A stretch of DNA of 64,000 bases from Trissonchulus latispiculum (taxonomy: Eukaryota; Nematoda; Enoplea; Enoplida; Ironidae). The stretch's first letter is position 1. Each line of letters opens with the position of its first letter. Location: positions 1 to 64,000 of the forward strand of contig JASAND010008558.1 in NCBI GenBank assembly GCA_030248195.1. Direction: 5' to 3'. A program made the translations under genes and the position numbers. Below the pieces are notes generated by a model that worked only from the letters and a program-made list of their open reading frames with translations, ran no database searches and was not told where the DNA came from. Below are positions 11,209 to 21,409 of this stretch, piece after piece.

Positions 11209-12708
11209 TAGAGTTGTCCTCGATTCGTTAAAAAGGGGGCTGGGCCGGCCCCCGGCCCCCCGAATTTTAAGGGCTGGGCCGGGGGCTGGGCCATTACTTT
11301 GGGGGCCAGCCCCGGGGGCCCGGCCCCCACCCGGCCCCAGGGGCCGTCTGGATGGACGGCCCCCAGTCGGCCCCCGGCTCAATGAATGTGTGCTTTCTTA
11401 GGAAGAACAACTACAGACATTGTTTTTTATTTCCTATCCTAAGAAAACCGTCTAATTACTAACAAAAATGAAGCAGTACAAACAAGCAACTCGTATAATG
11501 TTCTTACCATTACAGACAGGTTAAACAAAACTGAACCAAGTCGTTAACCTGCAGTTGGCAAAGGATGACTAAGACCAAGAGTTTATAATAGGAAGAGTAG
11601 GACACTCAGCCGTTCCTAATGTTTTAAGCTTGCAATATGCTCGAAACATTAAGGCCAAAATCTCGGGGGGGCATCTTAGTGTGTAAACATAGCACGCTGA
11701 CATTTTTCAAAAACGGGCGTTTTCGGTAAATTAAATATTATAACTTGAGCTAGGAAAGTCGTACAGCGATAATTTTTATATCATTATGTTGCGTAGAATG
11801 TGATCTTTTTAGCGATATAAAAATTATGTAGTTCGGTTCTGGCTATCTCTTACAAGTCCGGCAATACAACATCCTTTCCACGGAAATTCTAGGAATTTCA
11901 TCATTTCTTCAAAATGTGTTACGTTGTTGCCAGATTTGTAAGAGATAACCAGAATCGAACTATATAATTTTTATATCATTAAAACGATCACATTCTACGC
12001 AACATAATGATATAAAAATTATCGCTGTACGGCTTTCCTAGCTCAAGTTATAGTATTTCATTTACCGAAAACGCCCGTTTTTGAAAAATGTCAGCGTGCT
12101 ATGTTTACACGCTAAGAAGCCCCCCCCCGAGATTTTGGCCTTAATGTTTCGAGCATATTGCAAGCTTAAAACATTAGGAAGGGCTGAGTGTCCCACTCTT
12201 CCTATTATAAACTCTTGCTAAGACGAAGCAACTTCCACAACTAAACCATGTTTGTTTCCTATGTGATTGTCCCTTACTCGACTCAGCTCAGCTGGAGACG
12301 ACGGCACGACAGCAAGCCTAGTAGGCTGTAGACTTCAGCCAGGCGTTCAAGACCATACTTATAGAAAAAGGTTGCAGAAACATTGAGAAAACTTTGTGGA
12401 TACATCGTTGTTGTGCGTTGGAGTAAAGCGCAAGAAGGCGTGCAGACACATCAGGTATGTGTACTGGTGGAAATAGCAAATCATTTATGCAGAAATGTCA
12501 AGCTTAGAATGGTTTGGGGGCCGGGGGCCGTTCCGGGGGCCGTCGTTGCGGACGGCCCCCGGGGCCGTTGTGGGGGCCGGCCCCCAAAATTGGGGGCTGG
12601 GCCTCGGGCTGGCCCCCAATTTTAGGAAGTGGGCTGGGCCGGTTGGGGGCCGGCCCCCAGGGCCAGCCCCCCGGGGGCCGGCCGAAGTCCAGCCCCCGAA
12701 CAACTCTA
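11209..12708. mobile_element. Outer hAT-like element, 1500 bp, GC-rich ends
   Basis: Ends read TAGAGTTGTCC at left and, on the opposite strand at right, TAGAGTTGTTC. The flanks GCTAGAAC (11201-11208) and GCTATAAC (12709-12716) form an 8-bp duplication with one mismatch. Both subterminal zones are built of GGGGGCCGG/CCGGCCCCC blocks in inverted orientation. The centre holds an unrelated foldback element (11576-12217), so this copy is older than that insertion. No transposase frame. Confidence 0.6.
11576..12217. mobile_element. Foldback element, 642 bp, nested, exact 7-bp TSD
   Basis: Nearly the whole element is one inverted repeat. The left arm begins CAAGAGTTTATAATAGGAAG and the right arm is its reverse complement with few changes; the unpaired centre is short, near 11870-11935. 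Identical 7-mers CTAAGAC lie at 11569-11575 and 12218-12224. The arms also contain a G7 run and a C9 run as a complementary pair. Non-coding. It lies inside the 11209-12708 element. Confidence 0.75.
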
Positions 12709-15197
12709 GCTATAACAGTAGAATAATAACGGCGCAATCCACATCTCAGAATTCCTTTCATTCCTTTCGTAGCGCTCTGAGCAAGACCCTAAAGTCGGGG
12801 GTTCCAGCCAGGCTTTCGTCCCTCCTACCCAGCACCACTCTAACTCACCTTGCGCCCGTTCTGCTGCATGCAGTACATCCATGTTTTAGAATTATAATTA
12901 CGACACAAATGCCAACAAATTCACGGCAAACAAATCGTACTTGCTTGCCACCTATGGTTTCAGTGGCACTATTTATGTCTCAGTCACCCTCAGTAAATAG
13001 GAGTGAAATTTGTAGTTTTTAGCCCTAAACTCCTACACAAAAAAAGAAGGTCCAAATTTGATTGCATAGTTATTGAGGACTATAGATCCTATGTTGTAAG
13101 TTGTAAACTTACACCGAGCTAACGCACAGCTGGATCGAAAAACAGACTTCAAATTCGTTTTTAGCGACTCAGAAATCATTTTAAGCAACTTTTCAGCTAA
13201 ATCCTAGACAAAACATTTTTGGTTCCCCTTGGTGCCTTCTTGCGATTCATGACAAAGTTAAATTTAAATACTTTTAAAATTCAAGATTTTGGAAAATTCA
13301 AAATTTCAAAATGTTTAGGTCGTGGTTAAAAAATTGATCAGAAATGTCTCCTGCCTGTGCCATTTCTGTATATTACACATGCGACTGTACTACTTTAATG
13401 CGAGAATATGTTTCTTTAACTTTCCTATTTGGGAGGGGCGGGATTAGTTAAATTGCGTCTTGGGGGGACAGTTAAAGTGATCCCGTTTTGCTTTTAACAT
13501 TGCTTGTACCTTGAGGTATCATTTCGAAATATAGATGCAATCCTAGTCGCTGCTTTTGAACACTCTACCCACACACAACTGGATGAAATATGGAAACGTT
13601 TATTTCCTTTTTGGTTTCAACAGGTTTGATTTTATCTGTGTACTTAGAATTCGAATACTGAAATTGTATTTCTGTGCAAGATGTTCATTTTAATCAGTTT
13701 CAATATTTACATTCTAAAATTGTGCGCGAAACCAACCTTAAAGTAGAACTATATATTGCATTTTTGGTGAATCTGCCTGAAAAACTTCACATTTCACGTT
13801 TTCATAGGGAATCCGTTAAAGTGATACCAGTTTTTTATTTATTGATATAGCGATTTAACTGCGTTAAAGTTAAGTGCAAGCAAAAACGACAATACGTGGT
13901 TTCTTTGCATTTCTTCCAAAAAGGTGACAAGTTAAACAAATTTTCCCCAAAAACCTGAGATTATCGGTTATTTTTGAATCTCATAATTTTTGTCGTGCAT
14001 GTTTTATTCCAACTTCTGCCAGAAATTTGGAACACAAATTCGTCAATGAAAAATTTAGGGGAGAAATCTGCGCTGAAAATCTAGTTCTTCTTCAAATATA
14101 TACGAGTGTGTAGTGTTTTCTGTGTGGGTGTTGTATAAACGTTGCTGAGAGGCGGGTCTATGTTGAAAATTCATTTCTTAAATTCTGATTGGCTCAGGAG
14201 TGAAACGAGCGCAATCTGTTTTGTATTTGTTAAATCTGCGTTCTGTGAGGGTCTGGGACGGGCGTTTCAATAGTCTCGCTGTTTCTGGGGTGGAGTTCAA
14301 AAGTACTATTTTTAATCCAAACATGGGAATATCTTAATTAACCTATTATAATTCCTTTTTTATGAGTTTTCTGTATTCTGTCATTTTTCGGGAATTTTCT
14401 GTTTTAAACAAGCCTTTATAAATTCAGTTACGCAACATTCCTGTTACAATTGCACAATTGGTTAACTGTTACAAAAACGTGACTGCATCGCTTTCATACC
14501 TCGTGTGGAAAGACACCTTCTGCAACATTTGATGATTGCCTTCAAACGTTAACAGAGGTTATTAAACAATAGTTGTTTATTACTTATTAAAGTTATGAAA
14601 AATGTCGCAAAAAGTTCCTCTACCACAGGCAAGCAGTATTCTTGCATTGTTAGTTAAAATTATAGATTCTGTACTTCCTAGTTTAGTTTAACTCTATTAC
14701 CGTCTTTCTTAGAGCGAACGCTTTTAACGTTAAAAGTTTGATTATATATAATCCGTTCCTTGTAATCAGCACTTTCATCAATAAATTATTTTTGCTTCCT
14801 TTAAATATTGTTTGAACAGTATCTTTGGCATTTTTGTCTTTGAAAAAGAATCGCCGTACATATGCTTAAGCTCTTTTTGGAAATTCAAATATATGTACCT
14901 GTGTAATATTGAAATTCAATTGACAGGACGGGATTTTAAAGTTATAAAGTCACATCGGTTTGTTGTGCTATCTTCGAGATATTCTTTGCTCAACTCTTCT
15001 CATATCGTTTGCTTTCTTTAAATTTCTTTATAATTAATTTTTCTAAAGAATCGTGCCTTTTAAATTTCTTCTTCATTGGACTAAAAACGGAATTACAGAA
15101 TACAACTTTAAGTTTTATCTTTTTGTGCTACTTATCTTCATATCCCGTGCATTGTTTTACCGCCGTCTTGATTTAGGTCCTAATTTGATGCAATATT
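12709..15197. other. Upstream region of the SoxC-like gene
   Basis: AT-rich non-coding DNA. It contains a degraded copy of a dispersed repeat (about 13120-13260, with GATCGAAAAACAGACTTC and GGTTCCCCTTGGT), a run of G-rich words near 13430-13470, and the SOX-type palindrome listed separately. A good acceptor-like sequence (cttgatttag) ends at 15176, so a 5'-UTR intron is possible. No obvious TATA element can be assigned. Confidence 0.45.
14563..14579. promoter_or_regulatory. Palindromic SOX-type binding site upstream of SoxC
   Basis: TAAACAATAGTTGTTTA is a perfect inverted repeat with a 3-base centre. Each half contains AACAAT or AACAA, the core bound by SOX HMG boxes (A/T-A/T-CAA-A/T). It lies about 620 bp before the start codon of a SOX gene. 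Autoregulation is a guess based on position; the core is short and common in AT-rich DNA. Confidence 0.3.
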
Positions 15198-18100
15198 ATG
15201 ATGAATCAGGGCTTGGAGTCAGCCATGTTTGGTTCACTGCGTATCGATCAGACCTCGCGGACTCCCTATTCGGATGCCACCAATGCCAAAAAGGCCACCG
15301 GCTCAAAGGCCAATCACATCAAACGGCCCATGAATGCCTTTATGGTCTGGTCACAGATCGAGCGACGAAAGATCTGCGAATTCAGTCCGGACATGCACAA
15401 TGCTGAGATCAGCAAACAGTTAGGTCGGAGATGGCGAATGCTGTCGGAAGTGGACAAGCGACCCTTCGTTGAGGAGGCGGAAAGACTTCGAGTCCTCCAT
15501 CAGCAGGAATTCCCCAACTACAAATATCGACCACGGAAAAAGCCAAAGAAGCCGGCCACGCCCGGACCCTCTCATTCTCACTATGGCCCCCCTGAGGGCG
15601 GAGGCTCCGGAGAGTCTCCCGCCTCCTCGACTCCCGTCTCACTTCCTCCGCCTCCTCCGCTGGTGAGCGGAGTCCGGTCCAATATTGCCACTTTTCCAGA
15701 CTATAACATTAAGACTGAAGGTATGCTGTACATCGATGGTTGCTTGTTTCTGAGTTTTTGTCAGTTGCATTGGGAGATGTGGTTTTGATAACAAATATAG
15801 CAAAAGTTTTTTGGGTCTTGTAAGATTAGCCACGAATATTTAATCATAGCTTAACCAATCTGGTAGATATAAGCTAATGAAAGGCTGGATCGAAAAATGG
15901 ACTTCAGATTCGTGCTCTGTCTGTGATCTGGACAACCTCTATGTTTCGCGAAATTGAAAAGGTTTTCGATATTCTAATTCAGTGTGCACAAAAATATACC
16001 CATCCCAATTTTTAGCCCATTTGGTCAAGTTTTCTGGGATCGTTTCACGAAAGCCCCTCAGGGTAGAGATGAGGTCGAGCCTGACTTTCCGGCTCGGCTC
16101 GGCTCGCAAGAAAATGAGGTCGGCTCGACTCGGCTCGCGGTCATACCCGGCTCGGCTCGGCTCGGGAAAATTTTGGAAGTATTTCGGCTCGGCTCAGCTC
16201 GCCAAGCTTGAAATTTCAAATTCGCCTGATTGCATCGAATTTTATTTTGTTTAGTTTCTTGTTGTCTTGGTTAAATTTCTTAACGAAGTCGTAATCAGTT
16301 ATAATTATAGTTAAGAATTATCTTTAGCCTCTCAAGATCATATTATATACTCGAATATTAGAAGCAGTTACAACATTTTCGCTATCTGATAAAATAAAAA
16401 TGCTACAAGTAACCAGAAACACAGAATAATGGATTTTACAGGTAAGATCTTTTATGAAACCAAAACTGACACGCAGGAATGAAGTAAATCAAAAGTTTTT
16501 CTTACTAAGAATACCATACACAAGTTGACGTCAAGGACAGCCTAACATTAAGATAAACATTTGTTTGGAAGGTATTTAGAAAGCTAAAGAAAATAGAACA
16601 TTAGGCTGTAAAACTGAAAACTACATAAATACAACCTTCACTGAATTTATTGGCAATTTTATTTAAACAAGTTCGAAAATATAGCACGGAAATTTGGTCG
16701 AATTACCGAATTAATTTGGTTGGGATCGGCTCGGCACGGGAGAAATTGCTGCCGGCTCAGCTCGGCTCGCGAGCCGAGCCGCGTGCCAAAATCCTCATCT
16801 CTACCCCAGGGCCAGATTCCACAAAAACTTGATCAAATGAGATAAAATTTGATACCGGTATGTTGCTATAATCTGCTGCTGCTATAAGCTGCTGTCATTA
16901 TAAACTAAAGTTGTATATAAGCTTGTACTGTGCTAAGGAAAAGCTGAAACAAAAAACGGACTTCAGATTCGTTTGCTGCGACCCCGAAAACCCCTGTATA
17001 AAACTTTACAGCGAAATCTAAGACAAGAAATTTTTCGGTCCTCTTGGTCCCCCCCCCTCACGAATCGAAAAATAGAATTTCGCGTAATCGAAAAATTTTG
17101 CGATATTTGAACTCAGCGTGGTCGAAAACATGCCCATACCAAATTTTAGCTCATTTGGTAAAGTTTCGCGGAATCTGGGTATGGGGCGTGCTTTCCCTGA
17201 AAGATCCAAGTTTTTTACTCAGCAATCAGCGTGATCGAAAAAATGAATACCAATTTTAACTCGATTGGTCAAGATTTAAAAATTGTAAGCGCTGTTGTGG
17301 TAATTTTAGCAAGACTCTTTTGCATTTGACGTCGTAGAGTTAGAAGTTTGTATTCACAAGGGAGGTTCAAGCGGACCATTTGAAAAGTGGACTTCAGATT
17401 CGTGTTCTGCATCTAGACATTGTTTTATGCAAATTTTTCGAAACTTTCCTTAGCAGCATTTAACTTTGTTCTGCCCTTATAAATGAATGTGACTTGACTG
17501 CTGCCTGCATCTTGTGCTTTATTTTATTTCTTTTTTAGCTGATATCAATTCCAGTGGACTGATTCAAACAATTGTGGCCTCCAAGTCCCCTTCTGCTCAG
17601 CATCTGTTCAAACGATCCCATCCCTATCTGGGATCCTCCGGCGGACATCAGGGACTACTCACAGTGGCTCCTGGCTACTATTCTCAGGTGTCCTCTAATG
17701 ATGGCAGCCTGAAACTGTCCCTACAGGACTCTTTCCAGACGTACGGCGGTGGATTAGACTGTGGCTATTCAACAGTTCCGCACCAAATCACTCCGCCCGC
17801 TCAAGTACCCTCGCCAGGAGAGAAGCCGGCTGTCAGCCCCGACTGTGGGTTCTATGATGAACCCTATCCGCCTCAGCAGGTCCCAGAGATCACTCCAGGC
17901 GCCCTTCTGTCTGCTCAGCAGCCTGGAACCGTCCAACTGACCTTTGACCTGGGCGGGTCCAATTCTCAGCTTTCTGTCGCGGACGGATTCTACCCGCAGC
18001 AACAACCGCTATCCCAATCCGCCAACCCTTGGATTAAGCCTCTCATCTATCCGTCCCACAACCCTCAGCAGACCGCTGGACGCCTTTCTTACCCGGTTAA

Positions 18101-18299
18101 CTCCTATGGCAATTCTGAAGACGCTTTAAGTCAGCCCCAGTTTCAGTACATTGTTGCCTCCAATTCCTCACCTTCTTCTTCTAGTTCAGTGGCTGCGAAC
18201 GCTGCTTCCTGTATGACCGATCTGGACAATATTACTGATTTGCTGCCGCCCATTCAAGAGTTCTCCTGCCAAGCATTGACCAATCTCACAGAACTGTAG
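15198..18299 (+). CDS. SoxC: SoxC-group HMG-box transcription factor (complete, two exons)
   Basis: Exon 1 is 15198-15720 and exon 2 is 17539-18299; donor GAAG|GTATGC and acceptor tttttag join in phase 1 to give 427 aa. An in-frame TGA lies 10 bases before the ATG, which supports the start. The HMG box spans about residues 40-116: RPMNAFMVW at 43-51, then SQIERRKI and [14 protein letters not shown], and a basic end [10 protein letters not shown]. The SQIERRKI and [11 protein letters not shown] words match SoxC (Sox4/11/12) better than SoxB, SoxE or SoxF. A proline-rich stretch lies at about 149-155. IKTE (171-174), at the exon junction, fits the sumoylation motif. The rest is Ser/Gln/Pro-rich, with an acidic-hydrophobic end [15 protein letters not shown] that could act in transactivation. 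It does not carry the vertebrate SoxC terminal sequence. Expected role: nuclear DNA-bending factor in cell-fate control. A polyadenylation candidate is AATAAA at 19070-19075. Confidence 0.9.
15880..16035. repeat. Relic of a foldback-arm repeat in the SoxC intron
   Basis: Contains GGATCGAAAAATGGACTTC followed by AGATTCGTGCTC and, further on, wording like that of the long foldback at 29030-29642 (there ATCGAAAAACGGATTTCGG). Similar degraded pieces lie at about 13120-13260, 16940-17290 and 17385-17440, mostly in this intron. Confidence 0.4.
16064..16803. mobile_element. hAT-like element in the SoxC intron, 740 bp
   Basis: Ends are TAGAGATGAGG and its complement CCTCATCTCTA. The flanks CCTCAGGG (16056-16063) and CCCCAGGG (16804-16811) are an 8-bp duplication with one mismatch. 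Both subterminal zones consist of tandem GGCTC (CGGCTCGGCTCGG) words in inverted orientation. No coding capacity. Confidence 0.6.
16904..17290. repeat. Second foldback-arm relic in the SoxC intron
   Basis: Includes GGACTTCAGATTCG, CGAAAACCCCTGTATAAAA and TCGGTCCTCTTGGTCCCCCC in the same order as in one arm of the foldback at 29030-29642. This supports descent from that family, now as half-elements without a partner arm. A small third piece follows at 17385-17410. Confidence 0.45.
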
Positions 18300-20292
18300 A
18301 GATCTTGCTTTTTAAAAGTAAACTTGTTATTTTATTGTGGATTGTGCAGTATTTTTGTATTATACTTGCTTTATTGACTGTGTGAAAACATTTTATATTT
18401 TCTCTGACAGCTATTGTAACATTGCTGATTCTGTGGGCATTGTTTCTGTAAAGTTATTGTATTACGTTGGTGGTCTGTGGGAGTGCATTTCGCTGATTTT
18501 CTTTTGCAAGACTTTCAGTGAGTGGTGGCTGTAAAGAAGAATTTATATTTCTAATTTTGTAGGAGTTAGAATGTAGCAAATTTCGCGAAATCTTCGTTTA
18601 GTTCTTCGTCATGATTGCGAAAGAAATTCAGCACAGGAATGCACATCTGATCAGGTTTTGCAAGATTCTTCTGTTACGGTTTTGTAGTCATAGTGCTTTC
18701 TGTCTTCTAATCGTTTTACTGTATCGCATGCAAAGTACATGCGAAGATTAACTTCTAGTGGTTGTCGTTTTTACACTTCTCTACACACACAAATGTTTTT
18801 GCAATAATTTTCAATGTAGGGGGAAGTCAATAGAATTTTTTAATGTTCTGAAACCTACAGTATGTCGGTTTTTACTTCACGTGTGATACATTGAAAACAA
18901 GATTCAGTTTGTCTAGACACGGTCTATATCTTTGTTTTATGGTTATCCTTTTATCCTTTGCAGGTTAGAGTTAGCTAGCATTATCCTGGTGTGTTTGTTT
19001 CTGATACCTGTCTTGTTTTATCAATTTAACGTGTGAAAATGGAATTAAGTTTTTGTGGAATGTATATAAAATAAAGAAATCTGGAAACACGTAAATCCTG
19101 CTGGTGGAAGGTGTCGCGTTTGCTTGAAATGTGACCTTTTCTTCTGGAAAAAAATCTGTTTTTAAAAATCTTTTAATGGGACTTGATGCAAGTTCGTTAA
19201 TTATACCAAACATTTTAAAAGTTTCGAAGAAAATATTGAGTACCGACAGCTTAGACTATTTTGATCTATGATCATGTTTATTTGTTTGTATTTTTTGAAA
19301 TAATTGTTTTTACGTTTTGATAATTTTATCGTTTATGTATCAAATATGTTTATGTTTATCTTCATTTTTAGTTTAGCCACTTTGGATGGTTGCCTCTTTC
19401 AGTTTCTGTTGCGGGTAATTTATGATGTGTTTAATCGGTGTTGTTCTGCAGTGTTCTGTTTTGTAAGGAGTGCAGTTGAAATTGCAATGGGCTAAACCAG
19501 TTAAGTTATGGTTTAATGAGTTATTTTGTTGTCTTGTATCACCTCCCTCCGGTGCCGCTACAAAAATTTCTAATAATTCCTTTTTCGGTTGTCAGGTTGG
19601 GTACCCACCTTTCACATTTATAGGGCCAACACTCACGAAGCATAAAGCTTGTGACCGTCTTTTCACAACTTTTAAACTTGCTTTATTGTAAATGGCACAT
19701 GCAAAGACAATCTAAAGGTTTTAGCTGTAACCTTAATATTTTTCATCTCCTGTTTTGAGACTCTGGTCCGATCACTACAATTCGGTGCTTCTCTTAAAAA
19801 CCTACATAGTTTATTTTGTTTCATAGTCTGTGTGTATATGTTACTACATACTTTTACCCAATTATACCTAATCAAAAATTGTTGTGAGCTCTAGATTTTA
19901 CATGATTTATACTTCATCTGTATTGGGATGGGCACTCAATTTCGTTTATTATGTTATTAGCATTTATGCATTTGCTTGCTTCCGGCTAGTATTACTGCAG
20001 CTTAATCACTGCCTTATCAAACATTTTTATGATGTCTCTTGTTTGTATGATTGTTTTTAATCTTTAATCGTTTGTGCAACAACTAGTACGTACGTATATA
20101 CTTGCTTGCGCTGCGCATGCCTTACCCTGTGGTGTTGAACAATGTTCTTTGTGCATTATTTTAATAAGTTCTTTGAATTGGCACTTTGTATTCTGCAACT
20201 TGGATTCATTTTTATGAGATTTATGATGAAGAGATTTGTGGGAATGCTGAGATGAGTTGCTGCGGTTTCTCCGCAGTTAGCAAGCTGGATTC
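18300..20292 (+). other. SoxC 3'-UTR and downstream DNA
   Basis: T-rich plus-strand sequence typical of a 3' UTR. AATAAA at 19070-19075 is the best polyadenylation signal I see, giving a UTR of about 0.8 kb. Beyond it the sequence is AT-rich with no coding signal. Confidence 0.45.
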
Positions 20293-20486
20293 CTAAAACT
20301 AGAGTTGTCCCCAGTTAATCAACTCTTTTTGTGTTCATCTACACTTGATCAACTCTTTTTCAGGTCAATTTTGCTCAGGGGAGAGCCTGCTCTACGTGAC
20401 CTATATAATATGAAGCTAAGCAATTCAGTTAATATAAGCTTCAAGCAATCATTAATTAATTAATTTAAACAGGGCTCATACAGTCT

Positions 20487-20696
20487 GGGTCTCTTGCGCC
20501 CCCCCAGCCATGACTTCTGATATTTTAAACCAATAACTTTGAAATTTTGTATGGGTGTATATACTTGGAGGCTTACAACTTCAAAAATTTTAAAATTTTG
20601 AATTTTTGAATTTATAAGCCTCCAGTATGCACCCATACAAAATTTCTAAGTTATTGGTCAAGAAATCAAAACTTGCGGGGGGAGCGCAAGAGACCT
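20487..20696. mobile_element. GGGTCTC foldback, short form, 210 bp, exact 8-bp TSD
   Basis: The arms GGGTCTCTTGCGC... and ...GCGCAAGAGACCT fold back along nearly the whole length. Identical 8-mers TACAGTCT lie at 20479-20486 and 20697-20704. The arm contains ATAACTTTGAAATTTTGTAT, shared with the 613-bp element at 29030, of which this looks like an internally shortened form. Non-coding. Confidence 0.8.
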
Positions 20697-20903
20697 TACA
20701 GTCTTAGTAAATTATATTTTAATACGTAAAATTTCTCACAATCTTTGTATTAAAGTTTTAGAAACTTAGATTGTACGAATATTCAATTGGTGCTTTTCTG
20801 TACACGGCCTGTCCTATTTGATTTTATTAAATTTAATCAATAATTTCAATTAATTTAATCGACTTAATTTAAATTATCTAAATCTAATTAGCGTAACTTT
20901 TTC

Positions 20904-21181
20904 GGGTCTTTCCCATTATCCCCCCACAGCTCTGAAGAAGTACCGAAGAAGCACAATTTGACTGATTGAGTTGAAATTTGGTGTAGGTAGGTTTTCGGAC
21001 CTGCTGATTTCAAAAATGCAAAAATTTTAAAATTTTTAAATTTTTAAAAATTTTAAAATTTTTGCATTTTTGGAATCAGCAGGTCCCAAAACCTACCTCC
21101 ACCAAATTTCAACTCAATCAGTCAAATTGTGCTTCTTCGGCACTTCTTCAGAGCTATGAGAGGGGATAATGGGAAAGACCC
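20904..21181. mobile_element. GGGTCTTT foldback, 278 bp, exact 8-bp TSD
   Basis: The arms GGGTCTTTCCCATTATCCCC and its complement extend inward through AAATTTCAACTCAATC-type sequence to an A/T-rich centre. Identical 8-mers ACTTTTTC lie at 20896-20903 and 21182-21189. It shares GGGTCT ends and insertion style with the GGGTCTC elements but has a different interior, so it is a sister family. Non-coding. Confidence 0.8.
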
Positions 21182-21409
21182 ACTTTTTCTTTAATCCATT
21201 ACTGTTTACTACTGTTTACTTGAATTAAAATGAATTACTGTTTGAAATTGAAAATTTGATATTTAGTCGTATAGAGCAGATTAGCCTTATCAGAGCAAAA
21301 CTGTGTAATCTGAAAAATAGTTAGCCTAGTGGGGACGACAACAAAAGGAGTTCACCAGCTTGGGATGAGCTGAAAAAGCGTTGGGTTGGATGCAGCTCTA
21401 ATTTTAGGT

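Larger units (their letters stand above)
20293..21409. mobile_element. Outer repeat with CCTAAAA-TAGAG ends holding two foldbacks
   Basis: The left end CCTAAAACTAGAGTTG and the right end (opposite strand) CCTAAAATTAGAGCTGC form an inverted repeat of about 16 bp. The left end resembles the TAGAGTTGTCC terminus of the 1500-bp element at 11209. I see no clear target duplication. Two independent foldbacks sit inside it (20487-20696 and 20904-21181). Confidence 0.4.

Noticed and set aside
12504..12761. Pro/Gly-rich frames in GC-rich blocks (also 3350-3785, 5419-5763 and 43335-43898)
   Set aside because: They follow from G-runs and C-runs in transposon copies and are open on both strands at once.
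12495..13022. 175-codon plus-strand frame, Gly/Pro-rich at its start
   Set aside because: It begins in the GGGGGCC-rich end of a transposon and continues into unique DNA with no domain; overlapping frames on both strands are equally open.
15053..15406. 117-codon frame overlapping the SoxC start
   Set aside because: It is in another frame from the HMG box and crosses the upstream non-coding region.
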